The notes under the pieces were generated by a model, which was not told the DNA's origin, searched no databases, and saw only the letters and a program-made list of their open reading frames with translations. The position numbers and the translations under genes are program-made. Positions 12,345 to 26,300 of a stretch of DNA of 64,000 nt are shown piece by piece. How positions within the stretch are numbered: the stretch's first letter is position 1; each line of letters begins with the position of its first letter. Origin of the DNA: Zoroaster sp. YZ-2022 (taxonomy: Eukaryota; Echinodermata; Asteroidea; Forcipulatida; Zoroasteridae); contig CM055820.1 of assembly GCA_029582265.1 (NCBI GenBank), positions 18,620,485 through 18,684,484 of the forward strand, in the 5' to 3' direction.

Positions 12345-14235
12345 GAAAGTCGCGTGATTGGGGGATGGACCAGCGGCCCGCTGATTCATTCTATCACCCT
12401 GCCCTCAACGTAAGCTTGTTTGTGATGGATGACCCCGGTCATCCTACAGATTTCGTTGGGCGTGTCATTATCGAAGGGTAGATGAGGCCCCTGGCTGCTG
12501 GTGTACAAACTGATACAAACATAGCCTTGTTCCGATGGTTGCGACACATTTTAGTAATTATACTTAGGTGGGATATTTACTGTATTTTATTTTCATGTGC
12601 AATAGGGTTTAGTTGGCATATTTTGATTGTTTTGATTTTGACGTAGTATTTTATAAGATTCTATCATTATTTACACAGGACGGGGTTTCATGGAGGCTTA
12701 TAATTTCATTGCACATGTATTTTATTTGTATGGTCTCCATATCGTATTTTAGCAACTCACAGTCGGTTAGCGGGGGTTTATTTTAGCGTACGTCTATGTG
12801 CAATATGTAGGCTATTTTATGGTTTTCGCTGTATTTTTTGTAGTTTTATCACTTTTATTCCATTTCATTTTGTGTTTTCGCATATATTTATTTTTTATGG
12901 CGAGCTTGAAATTGCCTCCAGTTATGGTGCTTACTAAATGTTTTACTTGAACTTGAACTTGTACTGTCTCCCAGACGAGAGTATGTTGTTCAAGGACGCT
13001 TAAGTTTTGTAGCAGTAATGCTGAAACTTATCAAACGGGGTATTAAAGCCTTCCTGGAACGAGTCCAAAAACAGGATACACGTGTTTTATGAGCAGACGT
13101 AACGTGTAGATTCCAAGTCATCAGATCAAAGCATCTACCAAAACTCGACAGTTGCAGAAAAGTCGTCATTGATCTGGTCCATGGACTTGAGAATAAGGAC
13201 ACGTAATATATTATGATAATTACTATACTAGCCCAGCTCTTTTGAAGGCCGCTAAACCATAAACTAGGATTCGGATTAAGGAACTGTTCGTTACCTACAG
13301 GAATGCCCCAGGCCGCAAAACCCAAAAGACTAAAATAAGGAAGGAGATGACCCATTTTTTTTGGTGAAAGGTGGGTAATTGTGTATCGTTTGGCAAGCCA
13401 AAAAAATCTGTAACACTTTTGCATGTAGGCAAATAAGTGATTTGTCCAAAAAGCAAAAATTGGCACAAGAGCACGCAGATTTCGGGGATGTTATGAAGCC
13501 CAATTGTAATTACATAACAAAACATAGTGGAATGATCTTGCTGACTAATGTTTTAGCACACAATCATACACACAGAAGCTTGAAATGGTGGAAAGAGTTT
13601 TTCCATATGCTGAATATCTGTATGGTCAATAGCAGATTATTCACCAGATACAGGAATAAAAATGTCACTGGGCAACCCTTGATTGCTGTATATGGGATTG
13701 CATTAGTTTGCTACGGGAACGTGACGCGGGCAAGTCAGTTGGAGACTATTTATTGAGTTGACAGGGCAACAGCACGATCCTGCAAAACCCCCAATGAGCA
13801 GAACGCGACTGCATTGTTTGCGGTAACTGCACCAAGTATATGAAACAAAACAGATCATCTGTAAACAATGTACACAACCTACAGTATAGTTCCCTTTTGG
13901 GGAGAACCACAACGATTGTAAATTGTAATTATTTGCTTCAATTTCTCTCTATTCAATGTTGGGAAGCGTCGATGCGCCGTAGATTACAGTCCAAACCAAC
14001 ATTGAATTGGGTGGGGTAGGGCGGTTGATTGTATACAATGCTGTACAATGAAATCTGTGAAAACCTACTGCGCTGGAAGTGACATTGGGCCCCAATTGCT
14101 GTGTGGTAAAGAAGGGCAATTTCATATAAGTGGGCTGGTAATGAAAAGAGTTATCAGACTGAAATTTGTTATAAACCTTATTGTTCTAATCACCCCACAG
14201 CAGTATCAAAAAAGGTAACGAATTCAGGGCGTTAA
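12345..14235. other. No gene recognised
   Basis: Open frames of up to 158 codons on both strands overlap each other around 13000-13750, and none has a recognisable domain. No RNA gene or repeat relation to the rest of the window was noticed. Confidence 0.45.
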
Positions 14236-14239
14236 TATG

Positions 14240-17200
14240 CTGAAGGTTATTTAAGGTTTGACAATTTTTAAAACCCAAAAAAAGGGGGTCTTTTAATACC
14301 TTATTTATATTTACATGGGAAATTTTTTTACAATTTAAAACCTTTTTTCAAGTTTGGGGTTAGTTGTTTTGTGGGCCTCACTTGTCCCAGAGTTTTTAAA
14401 TTTTAAGGGGGAAATTTTTAGACATCCCTCTTGGGATTTTAAAAGGGGTGGGTTGGGAAGGAGTTTAAAATGGTAAAATAACGACTGAACAATTTTTGAT
14501 TACAACATTTCACCAAATAAGTTTCAGCAACCCGATGCTTTAAAAGTTTCCCCGGGGCCCCAAGGAAAAAAACTGGGCCAAAAAAAAGAGTTTTAAAAAG
14601 AAAAGGGAATTTTCCCCAAGGGGCCCCCCTCGGAAGGGAAATTGGGTGAGAATTTTTTAATTTGGGGAAACCAAGGGGGAATACAGAGCCTTTGGGCTTA
14701 AAGAAAAATTGAACCCGATTACTTAAGAATCAACTTGCCCGGGAATTTTTCAAAGGGGTTCAGGGTTGTACCTAACAAGATTCAAATTTTCTGGGGTTTT
14801 AAGGGGAAAGGTTTTTAGGGGCAAGGGAAAACCAAATGTTTTAATATAAAAAAACGTTCATTTTTGGGTTTAAAAAGGGGGGGGAAAAAATTTTTGTTTT
14901 TGGGTTCATTTATCACTTTTAAAAAGCGAATTAAAATTTTTTGTAAAGATCTTTTAACTCAAACATTACGGGCAGGCTTTGAAAAACCTTGGGGGGCCCC
15001 AAATGGGGCCCCCACAATCGTTTCCCCAATCTCTAGGGGAACTTTTTGGGGAAAGCATGGTAACCTAAACCCCCAAAAATACCCCCAAATTTTATTTTTG
15101 GGGACTTTTGAAAAAAAGGGTTTGCCCCCCGTGTTTAAATTCAGGGGGATTCAAAAAAGTTGTTTCCAAAAGCCTGGTGAGAGAATAAAACCCCCGGGTT
15201 GCCTTTTTTGGGGGTTTGGGTGTGGTAAAAGGAATTTTAGAAGAGATTTTCAATAAACCAGGTCTTTTGGTTGTTTTTTTAGGATAAAATTTTCCCGCCG
15301 ACTGATTACCCAAAATAAAACAAATTTTTTTACAATAATGAGGTTGGACAAATGGGTAAAAAATCAATGGGCCGGGGTTTCTTTTAAACAAAATTTAAAA
15401 AAATAAATATAATATAAATTATTACCGAACAGTTAAGGCCCAAAGAAATATAACCATTGCCCGTCAACATTTATACAAAAAATGGGGGAAAGGGGTAAAT
15501 AACTTAAAAAATTAACATAATTAAAATTAAAATTTATTAAATTCATTTAAACCCCCCCTTTACATTTTATTTTCAAGGGGGAATTTTTTGGTCTCAAAAT
15601 TTTCGATTAAAATTTTAACATTTAAAACCCAAAATCCCACCCCCCTTTCAAATGCTGGACCGGAAATTTTAAAAATAATTGGCATTTAAATCAGTTTAAT
15701 ATTTTTTTAAAAACACCAAATTAGCCAAAATAATGGTTCACAGTGAAGGTGCAATATCTGGCTGTGAAAACGAAATTTAAACGCTCCACAAAAAAACCTT
15801 TATTTTTAAATGTTTTTTTGGCTTTTTTTTCATGCCACCCAGGGAAGAAATTTGTTTTTTTTGGATTCGTTAAATTAAACCCCATTCTTTGAAGTTCCAA
15901 AAAAGTTTCTTAGAAAAAAATTGCATAAGTTCCATTGATTCGTTGGGAAAACCCTTAATGGGTTTTCTTACTTTTACAAATCATTTCCCGGAATACCCAA
16001 TTTTTGTGGGCAAAAAGCTTCAAAAAGGGGGCAAATTGGGCTTATCTTCTTTTTTTTATTTTTTTGGGTGTTTTTTTTAAAAACTTGGAATAATTTTGGT
16101 TTTTGTTAAAAATTAACCGGGGAAATGTGAATCATGTTAACCCCAAAATTTTGTGGCCAAAAAAGATTTATTTGCAAACCGCCGAAAACAGAACTTAAAA
16201 AAAACATTTTTTTTTTGGGAATTTTGTTTAACGCCTTTTTTCCCCAATGTTTTACAAAAAAGTTTTCAGCTCCGTAAGTACAGAAAACCTTGTTTTTTCG
16301 GGTATATCGCCCAAATTATTTTAATAAGAACACGGATTTTAAACGAAACCCCCCGGGAAGCGTCTTTTCCCAGATACAAAGCCATCAAATACGAAAGATA
16401 ACCAAATTTTTTAAAAATAAATTAGATCTGAAATTGAGGTTTAAAAAACCAATTTTTGTACGTTAAAAATATAAAAAAAAAAAAGGGTTTTCCCCAAAAA
16501 AAAAGATTTTTAAAAACAAAAATTTTTTTTGGAAAAAAAAAAAAAGAAATATTTTTAAAAGGCCCCGGAAAACGAAAACTCAAAAAGAAAACAAAAATCA
16601 AGGCCTTCCCCTTAAATTTTTTTTCCCAAAAGTTTTTTTTATGGAGTTTTTTTTTAACCCCCCCCTTTGGGGAAATTTCCCCGGGGTTTTTTTAAAAAAT
16701 TTTATTTTGTTTTTTGGGTTTAGTTAAAAAAACCGTTCAAAATTTAAAATTTTTTTTGTTTGCCCGTTGTAATTTTTTTTTTTGGTTTTTAAAAACTTTT
16801 CCCCCCCAATAAAAATAAATTTTACAGCTTTATTATTTTTTTCCCTTTTTTTTTCCTTTTTTTTGGGGAAAGGGGTTTTTTTAAAATTCAAACCCCGGGG
16901 GGGTTTAAAAAAATATGGAAACCAAAAAAAAACGGTTCGTATTCATCAAAAATGTTGGGTTTTTTTTTTTTGGGTTTTGGTTTTCCCAAAAAGAAAACCC
17001 TGGGAAAATGGAATTGCAAAACCCCTTAAAAAGGGAAAAAAGGTCCCTTTACCTCGCGAAATTTTCCGGTTTTTTTTCGAAAAAACGCCAACGAATTTGG
17101 GGCCATTCAAGCCCCGGGGGAAAATTTTCTGAATTTCCGTTTCCTTCTGGAAAAAATTAAAAAGTTTGAAAGCGGGGGTTGAAGCGAGCGAAAAACGTTC

Positions 17201-17640
17201 TTAACCCCTTTTTGCCCTGCCCTTTTTTTATTTGGCGATTTTTAGGGGGAAAAGTTTTTGGGTTTTACTTTTTTCCCCGTTTTTACACGAAAAAAATTTT
17301 TTTGCCTTCGGCCATCTTTTTTGGGCTTTTTTGGGTTTTTGATAACCGATTAGATAACGGGTTTCCATGGATCCCTTTCCCCCCATTGGAGTCCACGGGG
17401 GTTTTGTCTTTGAAATTTCTGACACGATCACACGTCAGGGGCCCCCGGGGGGTTTTGGACCCCCATTTCCCTTTGATACGTAGATACGTTCCCATAGGTT
17501 CCGGGTTACCATAAATTTTACGAACCGATGGGGCCTTTTGGCGATTTGGGGTATTAACCCTTGGTAAGGATGGTTTTTTACGATCGGGGTGGGATGCCAA
17601 TTTAAGTAAGATTTTCCCCGGGAAACCCCTGACGGCATAT
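14240..17640. other. Homopolymer-inflated, probably low-quality sequence
   Basis: From about 14240 nearly every base sits in a run of two or more, with very many runs of four to ten (ggggg, ttttttt, aaaaaaa, ccccccc), on a scale absent elsewhere. The change is abrupt at the left and fades at 17550-17640. Open frames here (for example 14864-15256, 16782-17132, 17283-17906) are rich in K, F, G and P from these runs and are not called as genes. The likely cause is a basecalling or consensus fault, not biology. Confidence 0.75.
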
Positions 17641-17699
17641 ACAGCCCGACTGACCATGGACTTCATTGTTTCTTGAACTTCTACAGAGTGAAGACTACA

Positions 17700-18010
17700 A
17701 CCCACAATCATTGATGATGGCAGGAGTTGAGGATGATGACAACGTGGTGTTTGTATTGTCCAAGGTTGATCCCGATCACCACGATTTCGAAGCACTATTA
17801 GATGCGATCTGTCGCGCTTTGTTACGATCCAATACGATCTCATGCGATGATCACGATTAAAAATTAATCGTGTTGATCGTAGAAAATTTTTGAACCGTCC
17901 AAACATGTTCTACGATCAACACGATTGCCACGACAGACCTCAAGATCTGATAAGATCTGATAGGATCACCACGATTAAGACCACGATTTCAATCGTGGCG
18001 CGAATCGTGA
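17700..18010. repeat. Palindrome-rich segment built on ATCGTG / CACGAT
   Basis: The words atcgtg and cacgat recur many times in both senses. They form short hairpins such as cacgattaaaaattaatcgtg at 17853-17873 and catgttctacgatcaacacg against tcgtgttgatcgtagaa around it. gatctgata is repeated at 17944-17963. It directly precedes the segmental duplication unit. No coding content is supported. It may be a foldback element. Confidence 0.5.
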
Positions 18011-19155
18011 TAGTGGGAACGGGGCATTATGGGCAACTTTCATCAATCAAATGATTCACAATATTTGTTTTTGAAAGGTTGCGTGCCGCAAGCAGTACTT
18101 ATACGCTTAATTAACACACTGTTATGTTCTCAAAATGGTTAGTCATCGTCCCTAAAGATGACCGATTTTGCATGTTGCGACGTCAAGATCGAAAAACCAT
18201 TCATTGCAAATGTAACTGCCCCCTGACCACCACACACTGTAGCAAACACTATCCTGTAATCAAACTATATGCCTACTGCCTATGGCACACATCACAACGA
18301 CTACAGTTCTTGGAAAATTACAATTAACCAAAACCAGGGTGATAACACATGGGTCGATTATACCAAAACGACCGATTCAGTGGTTTTTCTGTTAATACTC
18401 ATCAAAATGTTCAAACACACACCTCTTTGCACGAAAAACCATCCCCGTAGTACTCCAGCTGTGTACTACCTTGAAAATCTTTACAATTTTGGACGACCCC
18501 TAATTAAGGCCAAAATTGCTCGATCGATTAGAATTCTGCCATGCTGTTTTAAACGAGTTTTTCACAATAGCCACCATACTTTGTGTATGGGAAATTTCAC
18601 TGAATCATGTTGGCAAAAAAAAGATTACCCCCTCCCCCTCCCAAAAAACCGCACCGATTTTGAAGCCAACCTATGACCAGAAACCAGAGACTTTTTTGGC
18701 CTAACTCCATCTTGAATTCTGTCTACTCTCCTGTGCCACCACTTTATTGCCTGTGATACCTCCCTCCTTGAATGCTACCCGTGTTTCTTTCATACAAATC
18801 CGGGTGACCAAATCGAGGCTGGAAGAGAATGGAGTCTGGCCCTCTCGTACTTTGTAAATCAGCGCTATAATAGCAAGTGTGATCAGGGAACTTGACATAG
18901 AATGGTTGTATCGTGATAAAGGTATGTACTTAACTACGTCGGTAAAGATCAAAAATCATAATCAACTATACTGTTCATTTACACTTTTGTTTTATTCTCA
19001 CACAATTTTAATTAATTTTAAGTGTTGACAAATCTACAATTAAGTTAAAAAGTTGAATTAAAATCGTTATTTATTTGTTAAGCATGTATTAACTTTTGGT
19101 TTTGGGGTGTTAAATACTGTACTACTACTAGTGGTATTTGTCATACTCGCCCAAT

Positions 19156-19213
19156 AGGAACGCCGTGACTGGGAACGCCGTGACTGGGAACGCCGTGACT
19201 GGGAACACCGTGA
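19156..19213. repeat. 15-base minisatellite (copy 1)
   Basis: Four head-to-tail units of gggaacgccgtgact (first and last partial). The orthologous array in the second duplication unit (32164-32251) has six units, reading mostly accaccg-type variants. Confidence 0.9.
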
Positions 19214-20289
19214 AAACATATCAGACTAAAAATACAATAGCTTTATCAATAGTATAACAGAAAAAGTAATGAACCTCAATGTTTGATTTATAAAGTATAG
19301 AACACAATAAATAGCTTTATCACAGCAGAAAAAGTATTATGGACCTCAGTGTTTGATTTAAGTATAGAATACAATAGCTCGACGCTGTGTAAAAAGCGTA
19401 AAAACAATCACTGGTAATTAACAGTAATATAATACTGATGGGGGTAATAGATAACATTTGAATTTTGGAGTTGTTTTTCCGTTTTACTATCATACATGAC
19501 TTTTGAATTACTTTTGTAATTTTGTAAAATTAAATAAATAAAAGCCAACGAAACTATGAAAAGGAGATGGTTCAGATTTTTGAATTTAGGCCTATATACA
19601 TTGTAAAACAAATTCCCATTGCAGTAACACTGTACATACAAGTTTTTGACTCAGAATTCATTTAGTGTACAAAATGAGTGAACTAAAATTCCATTAAAAA
19701 ATTTCCTACATTGAATCGAACGTGACCTGACTACACTACAAGCATTTCACTAGGCTACAATATGACTTGAATGAGTGTTTATCTAATCATAATGTACCTT
19801 TGTATAGACCATGTGACTTGTTTGCATTTTGCGTGACTCTTAGAGTACTAGGGTGATTTCCCGCCGGGATGTGTATTTGTATGTAGAGTTTGTACATTTT
19901 GTACTCCTCCATATATAACATCACGAATTATTTTTAATTTTCAGATGAATATGATTTCAGATGTAATGTTAGTGCCTTATTAAAAAATAAATCAAATTAA
20001 GAATGTTTCTGCTGATATCTCAAAATATCAGATTTTAGGGTTTCTTGTCATAGACCAGTGTACATTGTGTGTCCGGTGCAGTTTGACCTTTGGGGCTCTT
20101 TGTCAGCATGTAATGTCATTGGTCAGAGTATGACGATGATGAATGATGACGTAATACGCAATTTCTTGTTACGAATCGCAACCACTCTAGTACCTGAAAG
20201 CCTTGGAAAAGAGATTGGTCCTATGTGTCCTGTAGAAGAACGTCAGATTACACATCCAATTGTACACATTTTGGAGCAACGGCGCAAAA

Positions 20290-20295
20290 TTTATT
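20290..20295 (-). terminator. Polyadenylation signal of fibrinogen-related gene 1
   Basis: AATAAA on the minus strand, about 37 bases past the stop codon at 20332-20334. It is conserved in the paralogue at 33854-33859. Confidence 0.55.
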
Positions 20296-20331
20296 TCAAT
20301 CAAATCAAATGATAAGAATATGTGTATAAGT

Positions 20332-23300
20332 TTAAACGCGCCGTATCTTCATTTCACATCCTTTAAGAGAAGCTATTTTATTACCCTGCCATTTCACCCA
20401 TTGTATTCCCTCAAATTCAGGAACAGGTTCTTGGGTCTTGTACTCGCCATTCAGGTTACTGTCGATGTTCTGGCATGATTTGAACCACCAGCCACCTCCA
20501 AATTTAGCGGCGCAGTTCTCTTGAGCTTCCTCGTCATTGTCACGGTCACGCGTTGTGAATGGCATACAATGGGGCGCCAGGCCATCACCTACGAGATAAC
20601 AATAATCATCTGAACATGATCATCGAATCATATGATGAAGAAACGTCAGTCAAGGAAATACATAATCAATAATGGTCATTTACAAGGGCGGACCTAGACA
20701 AAACGAATCGGGGTAGTCAAATGCGAAGCAATTGAAGGTGGGGTGCGGGTGTCCAGGACTGTTCAAGGGGTCCGGAATATGTTGATTCTTGGCGCTCTCC
20801 GATGCAATAGGCCCTAAGTATGAGAGTTTTGGGGACTAAGTTTGTGAAGTATTCCGGCTCATGATGCAGTTGTGAGAAACCTTTTACCGATAACTCTATA
20901 AGAAGAGATGGCTTTGGAAAAGTGTTTGGGGTGAGGCCCCTCCCCCCTTGGTCGTTTAAGGTGTCTAATGTATTTTGTCGTTATTTTAGTGACAGTTTAC
21001 GGCAATATTCTTATAATAATCAGTTCTTGTAGATATTCAGAAACAAAATAATTATTTTAAAAAATAACATTATTATACCCAAAATGATGGTCAGAAGTAT
21101 TGTTCAAAATATGTTCCGTATGATTTGTATTTATTTGACAGATGGTAGATGGAGGATGAATTGTGAAATAGAAGAAAGTAAAGTGTAAAGTACTTTATAT
21201 TACCTGCATCAACTACGTCTTTATCAAGGGCTTCGTAGTCACCCACAAGAAGATCATACTTCTCTCCAGTCACGCTGAATGTACCATAACGAACTTGGGC
21301 AATAACGTCGTCAAAATCCACCAAGGTTACGACCAACTCCAATGTCTCGGTCAAGCTTCGAAGCTTCTCGTTTCCCCACCAGAACTCCCCTTCTAGATCT
21401 CCAAAACCTTCTTTGTACTCCTCCCAGCTTCGATCAAAATCTACTGTGCCGTCGATGCGTCTTTGGATAACCTAAGATAATAATTGTAAGATATGGTAGA
21501 CATTAAAGGCCTCTCATAGAGTAACAGATCGAATTCCCAGATCGAAACCATGACAGGATCTGACGAAGCACAAACAACACACGATCTGGGCAAGATTGTG
21601 GTCTTTATCTGTAGCCTCCCATGAACTTTAGTCGCCATGTGAACATAAATTACCCAATAATTAGTGTTAGGACGGTTAACCGGTTAACCGACCAACACTG
21701 CACTAATCGTTTGTTCATTTGCTAACCGTCTAACCAAAACCAATATTTAAAAATTACGACCAACAAGTTGCCGCCCATCTTTTTAAAAAATCTTTTTTGC
21801 CGCATTGGCTATTACACAATTACTACGGGAAGTTTTTTGATTGATAATGTATACACATTGTGCCATTTGCCGACAATCTTGTAGCCGTCAGGTGCTGACT
21901 TTCGGTTAACCGGTTATAAACCGGTTATAAACCGACCTTGAACAATTTGGTTAAATGGTTAACGAACTAACCGGTAACTCCCAGCACTACAAATAATGGG
22001 GAGGGGGATTAATAGAGAAAACATGTAACGGATCGAGGCCTCCCTGCTAGAGGCCCAATCAGCAGCTGTAAATAATTATTTGTGACGTGTACATGCAATG
22101 AGGAAATTCTGCTGCAATTAAAAGAACATTTTGAAGTATTTTTTTTTACATTTAGCCTACAATGCACTTCTAAATTCAAGGGACTTCCGTGTTTGGATCA
22201 AGATACCCCAAAAAATAGAATTTAAAAAGTCAGTGAAATTTGAAAGATAATATTGTTATTAAACGAACAAAACAAAATTGAAATTCGGATGCCAGAATTT
22301 GTATAAAAGCGATATTTAAAACGCGACTGATTCTGATTGACAGCCGCACTGGCCAATCGGAAGACTGCACACGCCCTCGTGCAAACAGAGGATTAAAACA
22401 GTGGGCCAACATTTTATTAATTACAGTTTTTATTTTACTGGGACTAATCCTTGACGGATTTATTCGTTCAATGTTTCAAATGAAATCTTATAAACTTCTT
22501 TAAACCCAGAAAAACAGCAATTCAACATTTAAATATATTTTTTACCATAAAATCGGCTCAAAGTCGGGCGATGTATCTTTAACAAATCCACGCATTACTT
22601 GACAAAAGGCATTTCTACTTACTATAAAACCTTGATCCCCAGTAGGATCCATGTCACAGTAGACCTTCATGGTTTGTTCACCACGGCGGATGGTGTACAC
22701 TCCACTTGCATTGTGTCCGGCACTTACCGCTTCCTGACAATCTGAATAATTAGTTTGGATTCCCGAAAAGGTCCAGCTCGTAGCTAGAAACATATCTGAG
22801 AAATAAGAATAAAGAGATAAACAAATAAGTTGACTTATGTGACAATTTTGCATCATACCCTACAATCGTTCATCGGTGACGTCAAACACAATCTTTTTGC
22901 TAATGAGAGGTCATTATCATATTCGAAATTTGTTATAAAACCTTGCACTGTTCCAATCACCCTATCATATAGCCAGGCCAATAGACACCAGTATAGACCT
23001 TCATGACTGCGCTCAATCAGTTTATACAAAAAAGTGTGGGTCTACTATCGGGTCTATAACTTCCAATCCCCCACTCAAAATTCAAATCATTAATTAATAC
23101 ATATGTAAATACTTTATATATAATTTACATATGTAAATACTTTATATATAATTTACATATGTAAATACTTTATATATAATTTACATATGTAAATACTTTA
23201 TATATAATTTACATATGTAAATACCATTTTTACCTTTGCAAGTGAGGGTAGATGTTCTGTGACCTCAATCAAAATACATTACGAGTGTAAATTTTCCAGG

Positions 23301-26300
23301 GGCATTTTAGAAAGCCAAATATCGCCGCCCCTCCCTTCGCAAATGTCTGGTTACGCGCCTACGGAGTTTTACCAATTATTGGTCACGTTATATCGTACTG
23401 ATTTCATCATATTTTAATGATAAAAATTTACATATTCACGAGCACAAAATATTGATGTCACAGCAGAACTGGATGCAAGCAATATCATGGTTACGGCGCG
23501 TGTGGCAGTAACTGTTGATTTAATTAATTACTGGTCTTCTCACAATTGAATAGTAGCCTTTTGATTTATGAGTGTTTTGTTATACCGGTACATTTTGTTG
23601 ACATAGCCACCACTTTACGGTCAAGAATTTGGGGTTTTGTATTGTGTACTTCTGTTATTATTGCGACACCGATTCCCCTTTTGACTATAATTATCACAAA
23701 ACAGAGCCCTCATGGCTTATGAAAATATGAATCAGCATGCAATTTAAAGAGAAGATACAACATTGCATGGTCATGTTGGCAAAACCGCTTACATGGGTAT
23801 GATTACTTTCTTTGAATACAGATATACATTAAATAACCAACCTGTTGAATTTTAAGCACAATGTTGATTGTAAGAAAGGCATGTAAAAGCATTCACAAAT
23901 TGTATAGAGATCACAATATGGAGCAAAAATGTATCGTCTGCATTTTTGGGTAAATGTGCTTAGTTTTTTGTGTGTGTTTTCTCTCCATTGATAGCACTTT
24001 AGAAGGAATGATCTTCTTTGATTACTTCAACCAATTAATCAAGTAAGTACCCATGTTGAACCTTCATGTTAACCAAAATTGCCATCGTGGCCAAAAAATC
24101 GATTTCTCATTCTTTGCTCAGAACCGCTCAGAAAAGCATTGATATCTACAACAAAATACTATTTTATTTCATGGACCTTTTAATGTTCAAGGTAAACGTA
24201 CCTTCGTTCGCCCGTGAGTTTGTTTCCTCACAACCCAGCAATCTACGAAGTTGTTCAGCGTCCGTCGGTAGAGTATCGATATAAACCGGTTTGTCCTTTC
24301 TCGGTGGTGCATAGGGGTTGTGGCCGCCCAACTTGACCTTAGTACAGGAACACGGATCCCCCGGTGGTAGAACGAATCGAACCCTACCGCCAGCAGCTTC
24401 GTCTGGTTCCGTCCCTAGGATACATACTCGTGCCGATACCGAATATACTGAAAGATGATACCAAATTTATTTATAAAATAAATTGAGGATCTCGAAACTA
24501 GTGGGATTGTGTATAACCCCTACAATGTTCCTTGACGATTTCTCCGAATATGTCAGTGTACTCTCGACATCCCCAAGCAAGTTGCTGATTGTTGGGGATT
24601 TTAATTTCCACTGGGATACCGATGATGATGCTGCTGCCCGCCACCTCAATGATATAATTCATAACATTAACATGAAACAGTTTGTATGTGCTTCTACACA
24701 TGTGAGTGGCCATATATTGGACCTTGTCTTTGCACCACCCACCGACAACCTTATTGATTCAGTGGATGTTGCATGTTTTCTGACAGATCATGCTGCTTTG
24801 CATTGTGCACTGAATCTGACTAAACCTCAACCAACCAAGAAACATATTTCCTATCGTAAATATGGATCTCTAGACCATGACAGTTTTTCTAATGATATTA
24901 GCCAGTCAGAATTGATTGCCAACCCGTCCAATGACCTCCAAACACTCATAGATCAGTACAACTCCACACTGGAGTCTATTCTGGAAAAGCATGCTCCACT
25001 GAAAACTCGCTGTATTACCATTAGACCAGCTAATCCATGGTATTCCCCGGAGATTGCCGATGCCAAGAGACTCCGCAAGAAATTGGAGAGACGCTGGAGG
25101 AAAACCAGATCAGAATCTGATAGAAATCAGTTTAAAGCGCAACGACTCTGTGTTGTTAATATGATCAACAGTGCCAAATCATCATACTTCAAAGAAAAAC
25201 TAGCCAGCTGTGGGAACCAGCGAGAGCTCTACAAAATTGTTGAATCTCTACTCCACAACAAAGGAAAAACTAAACTTCCCACACAAGACAATAAACAGGA
25301 ATTGGCGACAACATTTAGTGATTATTTCATAACAAAGATTCAGAACATTCGTAATAATAATAATAATAATAATGTGTGGATTTATATAGCGCACGTATCC
25401 ACCAACTAAGTGGTGCTCAAGGCGCATTATATTATTATCCCTGCTCATAAGGCTCATAAGGCTCATAAATCATTCCTGAAACCATCTCAGCTCCCTGGGG
25501 AGTATACAGCTCAATTGCTGCCATTTCTAGCGCATATAGAGCAAACCAACTCTGCCTTCACAGGTACCCATTTAACCCCTGGGTGGAGAGAAGCAATTAT
25601 GATTAAGTGTCTTGCTCAAGGACACAAGTGTCACGGCCGTGATTCGAACCCACATTATGTTGCTAACACCAGAACTTGAATCCGGTAAGCTAGACCGCTC
25701 GGCCACGACACCCCATTGACCTTAACCTTGATCTAGATTGTATGCAGCCGTATACCACTGAAGCATCTCACTCTAATATTACACCATTGGAAGAATTCAC
25801 ACCAGCTCTGGATGAGGAAATCAGGAAAATCATCAAATCATCACCATCAAAGACGTGTGATTTGGATCCTATTCCTACCTGGCTCCTAAAGAACAATCTG
25901 AATATTTTGACTCCAGTTATCTCCAAAATTGTCAACATGTCTCTTCAATCTTCTAAATTCCCACAGCAATTTAGAAATGCCCTGGTGACTCCTCTGCTGA
26001 AGAAACCCACCCTCGATCCTGAAAACCTCAAGAACTTTCTTCCTGTATCCAACCTTTCATTTATATCCAAAGTAATAGAGAAGGTTGTTTATTCACGAAT
26101 TACTGATCATTTGATTGAACACAATCTACATGAACCATTGCAATCTGCGTATAGGAAACATCATGGAACAGAGACTGCTCTTCTAAGAGTAAAGAACGAT
26201 ATTCTTCGGGCAGTTGACAATAAGCGTGGCGTGTTCCTTGTTCTCCTAGATCTCTCTGCAGCATTTGATACTATAGACTATGATATTTTATTCCACCGCC

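Larger units (their letters stand above)
18030..24480. repeat. Segmental duplication unit 1
   Basis: Long, nearly identical blocks pair with 30050-37975: 18030-18400 with 30050-30405; 18400-18980 with 31405-31990; 18980-24480 with 31985-37975. The unit contains one whole fibrinogen-related gene apart from its first exon, which lies past a LINE insertion. Differences between copies are mostly substitutions and tandem-repeat copy number. Confidence 0.9.

Noticed and set aside
13000..13756. Host gene with frames of 125-158 codons
   Set aside because: Opposite-strand frames overlap, and neither has a domain, splice context or compositional support.
14864..17906. Several open frames of 60-200 codons on both strands
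   Set aside because: They arise from inflated homopolymer runs (K, F, G, P rich), overlap each other on both strands and have no domain.
25640..25713. tRNA gene (minus strand) with box A and box B
   Set aside because: It is the head of a SINE followed by a SINE body and ATT tail; the anticodon and acceptor stems do not fold as a functional tRNA.
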